Source: Acinetobacter sp. (lineage in GTDB: Bacteria > Pseudomonadota > Gammaproteobacteria > Pseudomonadales > Moraxellaceae). From it: DNA of 9,661 bases. The notes beneath the pieces were generated by a model. The model ran no database searches, had not been told where the DNA came from, and saw only the letters and a list, made by a program, of their open reading frames with translations. Of the stretch, positions 5,633 through 9,661 are shown piece after piece. Made by a program: the position numbers and the translations under genes. Each line of letters opens with the position of its first letter. The first letter of the stretch is position 1. The stretch is taken from contig JASLIY010000060.1 of assembly GCA_030152675.1 (NCBI GenBank), positions 1 through 9,661 on the forward strand, written 5' to 3'.

Positions 5633-5738
5633 AGTGTGTATTTTCTTGTGCTTGTGCGGCTAAGCGTGTCTATCGACATTGTGAGCAAGACCTGAAGTGC
5701 TGATCAAAAAAACCTCATCAAGCTGATGAGGTTTTTTT
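5633..5738 (+). ncRNA. Speculative small RNA between the two terminators
   Basis: Downstream of the hfq terminator, TTGTCA (5596-5601, 5/6) and TGTAAT (5621-5626, 5/6) are spaced 19 bases apart, longer than ideal. A transcript starting near 5633 would end at the terminator at 5706-5738, giving roughly 105 bases with no convincing reading frame. The terminator is already explained by surA on the other strand, so the only independent evidence is the promoter-like pair. This is a hypothesis, not a supported gene. Confidence 0.13.
5706..5738. terminator. Bidirectional intrinsic terminator (surA end)
   Basis: Seven A (5706-5712), CCTCATCA (5713-5720), loop AGC, TGATGAGG (5724-5731), seven T (5732-5738). 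The 8-bp stem is perfect and is flanked by A and T runs, so it works on either strand. It lies 26 bases after the surA stop on the minus strand, where it ends lptD-surA. On the plus strand it backs up the hfq terminator, preventing convergent read-through. Confidence 0.93.
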
Positions 5739-5764
5739 GAATACTTGGTAAAGATTCGCGTGCT

Positions 5765-7084
5765 TTAGTCTTTTTTAGCCGGTTTGTCAGCTAAGCTCGG
5801 ATCTTTGATTTCAACATAAGTGCTGGCACGAAGTTCACGTAACCAACCATCAAGCTCTGCATCAAACTGACGCTCACCTAAGGTTTGACGCGCCATACGC
5901 TGTTGATATTCTTTGGTCATGTCTTGTTGACGTGTATCGGTCACTTGCAAGATGTGCCAACCAAACTGAGTTTGGAAAGGTTGCGTGACTTGGCCCACAG
6001 GGGTGTCTTGCATCAACTGATCGAATTCAGGCACCATCATGCCGGGTGTAACCCAACCGAGACTACCACCGTCTCGTGCTGAACCTGGATCACCAGAGAA
6101 GGTCGCTGCAAGCGTAGCAAAGTCTTCACCGGCTTGAATACGACTGTACAGGCTATCAATCATCTGTTTGGCATTTTCAGGGCTGACCACTTCTGAGGTT
6201 TTGATCAAGATGTGGCGGGTTTTAAACTGAGGCACCAAGGCTTTTTGATCAGCACTTTTGCGCTCGATCAATTTAAGTACATGTATGCCGTCATTGACCT
6301 GAATTAATTCACTGGTTTGACCAGGATTCAAGACGCTCACGCGCGCAGCAAGCTCTGCAGGGATGTTAGAGAGGGGTCTAAAGCCCATATCAGCGCCTTC
6401 AACGCGGATTTTTCCACTGTTGTATTTTTTCTCGATCGCAGCAAGATCACTGCTTTCATTTAAAGCGGACTTAATATTTTGTGCTACTTTCTGCAATTCG
6501 GCCGTGTCACTATCTCCCGATACGCGCATGTGTAAGACATGGACTTCACTACCGAGTGCTGCTTGGCCTTCAGGTGATTTGAGGAAGTTTTCAACATCTT
6601 GATCGCTGATCTTGATGCGAGACATGACCTGTTGCTGACGTAGGCGTTGAATTTGTAGGTCATTGGCAACACGTTCACGTAATACTTCATAAGTGCCGGG
6701 TGCAATGCCATCGAGCTTTTGTTGGAACTCAGCTAGGCTCTTGCTGCCAGACTGGGAGGCAACTTTCATCACAGCATCATTGAGCATTTTCTCATCTACT
6801 TTTAGGCCGTAGCGTTTGACCTGTTCGAGTTGAGCATTTTGCAAAATGAGTTGATTGAGAACTTGGCGACGTAAAAACTGCTCAGGAGGTAATTGTTTTT
6901 TTTGTGCTTCTAATTGATGTGCCGCTTCAGCCACACCTTGGTCTAATTCGCTTTTTAAAATAGCGCTATTCCCAACAACCGCAATCACTTGATCGGTTGG
7001 TTGCGCAAACAAAGGCGTAGAAGATGACATAATCAAGGCGATAGCAGTCGCTTTAAAGAGATGTTTTAAATTGAGCGTCTTCAT
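5765..7084 (-). CDS. surA: Periplasmic chaperone / peptidyl-prolyl isomerase SurA
   Basis: SurA escorts unfolded outer-membrane proteins through the periplasm to the BAM complex. The 439-residue product starts with a Sec signal peptide: basic n-region (MKTLNLKHLFK), hydrophobic core to about residue 19 and a likely cut after LFA (25-27). The N-terminal chaperone core (about 29-175) opens with DQVIAVVGNSAILKSELD. The first parvulin domain (about 178-275) is divergent. The second (about 288-383) has RHILIK (290-295), FSGDPGSARDGGSLGWV (329-345) and FGWHILQV (374-381), as in active parvulins. A C-terminal helix and strand close the core. ATG 7084 shares its A with the lptD stop in TAATG and has GGA 7 bases upstream; an in-frame ATG at 7096 would add four residues. 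Translational coupling to lptD is likely. E. coli continues with pdxA and rsmA; here a terminator follows instead. Confidence 0.95.
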   Translation of the reverse strand: MKTLNLKHLFKATAIALIMSSSTPLFAQPTDQVIAVVGNSAILKSELDQGVAEAAHQLEAQKKQLPPEQFLRRQVLNQLILQNAQLEQVKRYGLKVDEKMLNDAVMKVASQSGSKSLAEFQQKLDGIAPGTYEVLRERVANDLQIQRLRQQQVMSRIKISDQDVENFLKSPEGQAALGSEVHVLHMRVSGDSDTAELQKVAQNIKSALNESSDLAAIEKKYNSGKIRVEGADMGFRPLSNIPAELAARVSVLNPGQTSELIQVNDGIHVLKLIERKSADQKALVPQFKTRHILIKTSEVVSPENAKQMIDSLYSRIQAGEDFATLAATFSGDPGSARDGGSLGWVTPGMMVPEFDQLMQDTPVGQVTQPFQTQFGWHILQVTDTRQQDMTKEYQQRMARQTLGERQFDAELDGWLRELRASTYVEIKDPSLADKPAKKD

Positions 7085-9579
7085 TAATGTTTCCAAGATT
7101 GATTAACTTTATCAAAGCCAAATAAACGATTTTCTAAGATAGAGCTTAGTTTATCGTTTAAGCCCCCTAATCCTTTCAGGCTGAACTCAGCCATGATGGC
7201 GCGTTTCGGTTTGACATTTGAGTCTTTGACATTGTCTAAATCGTTAAAGTAAGAGCGACCATAGACAGATACTCCCCAACAACATGACTCATAATTAACG
7301 CCCAATAGATATTCGCGTGCCACATGGTTATCGATATCGTATTGAGCGTGGCCCATGATACGCCAGTTGTTACTGACCGGCTGTATAAATGATGCAACAA
7401 CTTGGTCATATTTGGCTTGACGATCCGGCAGCATATCGCGATAGAAATAACCGACGTTATATAGATTGCCTTTTTCAGTCGCATAGTTGAGTTGGAAGTC
7501 GCGTTGGGCATTATTGCCATTCGACATCCACGCGGAGTTGGCTGCAATACTGAAGTTTTGAGAAAGTTGGCTAGAAAGACTGACAATCGGGCCAGTATTG
7601 CGCTCGGTGTCGAAATCATCGATCTGTTTCTTTAAGTTGACGCGACGGTCTTCAAAATAATAACTTTGACCAATTCCAGCACGTAAACGTTCTAGTCCTA
7701 CGCTATCAAACAGGCTATAGCTTAAGCCTACTGACAAGAAGTTATTGTCTTCTAAACGGTCATGCCCATAAAAACGGTATGGGTTAAACAGCTGATCATA
7801 GTTGATCGATGCTGTGGTGGAGTCAAAGTTTGGATAGCCGTCTTGATTTTTATAAGGCGCATAAGCATAGAATGCACGTGGGGTGAGGGTCTGTAGATAT
7901 CGACCTTCACGTTCAAAATGCAATCCCGCATCGACGATAAATTGAGGCACCACCACCGATTTATTTTTGCTGTCGGAACTAAACTGTGCATTATCCATGG
8001 TGTCTTGATCATAGAAGGTATTGATCGTACGCACCGATGCTTCAGGGATAACAAATGCCCAAGGGTTTCTAAAGTTATAGCGAACCGCAAACTGGTTATA
8101 CACCCGGGTACCATTGGGTTGAACTTGTTGGAGGCTTTGCTGCTGCCCAAACTGGTCGTTAATACTCTTTTTAAAATAAGCGGTATCGTTATTAAACTCA
8201 TACTCTAGACCGAGTGGATCACCAGTCACATAATTGACCAAGAGCTGCGGTAAGCGCGCATAAGGTCGGTCAATCTGCGGGATGTCTTTGTCTAGGGTTT
8301 GGAAATCCTCGACCCGAAGTTTGGCACTCAGTCCAGGAATACCATGCCCATAATTCAGTTCCCAAGCACGACGTTGGTTCAGCTCAGTTTTTGAGTTGGG
8401 GTTATTGTCGAGGTCAGAGAAAAAGTCTTTGTCCGATACATAGTTGTATTCGACATTGGTTGACCACTGATCATTGATCTGCCAGTCATGCAAGAGGTGC
8501 AGGTCTTTACGATCTTTTTTATCGTAGTCACGATCGGAAGGTAAGTAGCCCCCCCAGATGCGACCTTGACCGAAGTTTTCAGTCAGATAGCGAAACTCAC
8601 CGTTCAACATCAAGCCACGGCTTGAATAGAACAGGGGACTAATGGTGGCATCGTAGTTTGGCGCCAAGTTTAAATAGACTGGGGTGCCGATTTGAAAGCC
8701 ACCCAAGTTGCTATAACCAAAGGTTGGATTGAGTAGACCTGTGGTACGGCGATCATCGATCGGGAAGTTAAAATACGGTACCGCCAAGATCGGGGTATCT
8801 TTGATATAAAATTTGGTATTGCGTGTGACCCCACGACCGCTTTCCTGATCGAGCTCGATCTGTTTGGCTTTAATTTGCCAAGTTGGTTTTTGCTCTGGCG
8901 GACAGGTGGTATAACTGGCATCACTCAAGACCACGGTATTGGGTGAGGTCCGTTCAATTTGGCTGGCATGGCCATGCGCATGGGTTTCTTCTGAGATATA
9001 GAAGCTATTTTTTAATTGACCCGTGGCTTCTTTAAGGTTGTAGTCGATCTCATCACTTTGTGCGATCAAACCGCCTTGAGCCATTTGCACATTGCCTCGA
9101 GCTTTGGCATGGGTTTGGGTTTGGTCAATGGTGACTTGATCCGCGCGAACCATACGACCTTGTTGATCAATAATGACATTGCCCGACAGGGTCGAATCAC
9201 CCTTGGGGTTGTAGTAACCATGGTCTGCAGTAATGACCGAGCTGCCTTCATCATTGGCACGGGTCTGGCTACTGTCATTGCTATCAAAAGGCGTGACCCA
9301 TACGCCTTGACACCAACGATTATCGCTGAGATTTTGGTCGCGCAGCTGTGCTTCAGCCGACTGTTTATCAACATAATATTGTGAAAAAAAGGCTTCACCT
9401 GGATAGCTTTCATTGATCGCCGCTTTGAGCTGGCTGTTATTGGTGTTGGAATCGCTCGCAGACTGATCTGCTGAGCTGGCGTTGACCGCACTGGATTCAG
9501 CATAACTTGATACAGAGCTACCGCAGAGCAGGGTCAAAATAGCAGTCGCCAAAGGATTAAATCTAAACTGATGCTTCAT
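7084..9579 (-). CDS. lptD: LPS/LOS-assembly outer membrane protein LptD
   Basis: LptD, with the lipoprotein LptE, forms the translocon that inserts LPS (LOS in Acinetobacter) into the outer leaflet. The product from ATG 9579 has 831 residues: signal peptide MKHQFRFNPLATAILTLLCG with a cut after SYA (25-27), a Ser/Asn/Asp-rich linker to about 85, an OstA/LptA-like periplasmic jellyroll (about 115-260, e.g. SGNVIIDQQGRMVRADQV and ARGNVQMAQGG), then a large beta-barrel from about 265. The four cysteines of the E. coli disulfide pattern are present: Cys90, Cys226 and the adjacent pair Cys766-Cys767. The tail FSLKGLGGLNDKLSSIL is typical of the family's C-terminus. In-frame ATGs at 9603 and 9588 are possible; 9579 gives a standard signal peptide and fits the promoter candidate. 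surA follows with a one-base overlap. SurA assists LptD folding, so the pair is functionally linked. Confidence 0.95.
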   Translation of the reverse strand: MKHQFRFNPLATAILTLLCGSSVSSYAESSAVNASSADQSASDSNTNNSQLKAAINESYPGEAFFSQYYVDKQSAEAQLRDQNLSDNRWCQGVWVTPFDSNDSSQTRANDEGSSVITADHGYYNPKGDSTLSGNVIIDQQGRMVRADQVTIDQTQTHAKARGNVQMAQGGLIAQSDEIDYNLKEATGQLKNSFYISEETHAHGHASQIERTSPNTVVLSDASYTTCPPEQKPTWQIKAKQIELDQESGRGVTRNTKFYIKDTPILAVPYFNFPIDDRRTTGLLNPTFGYSNLGGFQIGTPVYLNLAPNYDATISPLFYSSRGLMLNGEFRYLTENFGQGRIWGGYLPSDRDYDKKDRKDLHLLHDWQINDQWSTNVEYNYVSDKDFFSDLDNNPNSKTELNQRRAWELNYGHGIPGLSAKLRVEDFQTLDKDIPQIDRPYARLPQLLVNYVTGDPLGLEYEFNNDTAYFKKSINDQFGQQQSLQQVQPNGTRVYNQFAVRYNFRNPWAFVIPEASVRTINTFYDQDTMDNAQFSSDSKNKSVVVPQFIVDAGLHFEREGRYLQTLTPRAFYAYAPYKNQDGYPNFDSTTASINYDQLFNPYRFYGHDRLEDNNFLSVGLSYSLFDSVGLERLRAGIGQSYYFEDRRVNLKKQIDDFDTERNTGPIVSLSSQLSQNFSIAANSAWMSNGNNAQRDFQLNYATEKGNLYNVGYFYRDMLPDRQAKYDQVVASFIQPVSNNWRIMGHAQYDIDNHVAREYLLGVNYESCCWGVSVYGRSYFNDLDNVKDSNVKPKRAIMAEFSLKGLGGLNDKLSSILENRLFGFDKVNQSWKH

Positions 9580-9613
9580 TTGTCTCATTAACCAAGTATG
9601 CAAATCGCAATTA

Positions 9614-9643
9614 ATTATGGTTGCATGATAGAGAAAAAGTCCA
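9614..9643 (-). promoter_or_regulatory. Candidate promoter of lptD-surA
   Basis: On the minus strand TGGACT (9643-9638, 4/6 to -35) and CATAAT (9619-9614, 5/6 to -10) are spaced 18 bases. Transcription would begin near 9607, about 28 bases before ATG 9579, which argues against the upstream ATG at 9603. A second -10-like TATCAT lies at 9630-9625 without a -35 partner. Upstream sequence is cut by the window edge. Confidence 0.33.
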
Positions 9644-9661
9644 TAAGTAGCTACACTTAGT

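Noticed and set aside
9016..9384. Plus-strand 122-codon frame inside lptD
   Set aside because: It is antisense to a well-supported lptD region with clear protein motifs, and no ribosome binding site or family match is visible.
7084..9579. Frameshift or domain loss in the large lptD gene
   Set aside because: The frame is continuous from signal peptide to C-terminal motif, and all four conserved cysteines are present.

Overview
The window reads as a stretch of core chromosome from an Acinetobacter-like gammaproteobacterium (Moraxellaceae). The main reasons are the Hfq of 174 residues with a long Gly/Phe/Gln repeat tail and a short acidic end, a C-terminal form known from Acinetobacter; the run tsaE-mutL-miaA-hfq; the adjacent lptD-surA pair; and the moderate, AT-leaning base composition. 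A 174-residue Hfq is what I recall for A. baylyi, but species cannot be fixed from this alone.

Layout, left to right. At the left edge, on the minus strand, are the first 22 codons of a RelB/DinJ-type antitoxin that runs out of the window (1-66), with its own promoter-like sequence. Next, also on minus, is an RluA-family pseudouridine synthase (172-1104). A divergent intergenic region of about 180 bases with two inverted repeats separates it from a plus-strand block: tsaE (1281-1751), mutL (1941-3941), miaA (3948-4892) and hfq (4996-5520). mutL and miaA are 6 bases apart. tsaE and mutL are separated by a 189-base gap holding a perfect 16-bp inverted repeat, at the place where E. coli carries amiB. 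The 103 bases before hfq are extremely AT-rich and hold weak hairpins and U-runs abutting the ribosome binding site. hfq ends in a strong intrinsic terminator (5557-5580). A second, bidirectional terminator (5706-5738) serves surA, which converges on hfq. surA (5765-7084) and lptD (7084-9579) are on the minus strand, overlap by one base (TAATG) and are surely co-transcribed.

How the genes work together. The plus block is information maintenance: TsaE and MiaA modify the anticodon neighbourhood of tRNAs (t6A37 and i6A37), MutL acts in mismatch repair, and Hfq is the RNA chaperone for small RNAs. The RluA-family enzyme adds another RNA modification function. The minus block is outer-membrane assembly: SurA is the periplasmic chaperone/isomerase that helps fold beta-barrel proteins, and its neighbour LptD is a demanding client, the LPS/LOS translocon.

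I found no prophage, complete insertion sequence, CRISPR array, rRNA or tRNA, and nothing that amounts to an undescribed multi-gene system. The points most worth a second look are the nearly identical 39-base repeats in hfq, the 1767-1816 palindrome, an endonuclease-motif substitution in MutL, the edge antitoxin, and a possible small RNA between the two terminators downstream of hfq.
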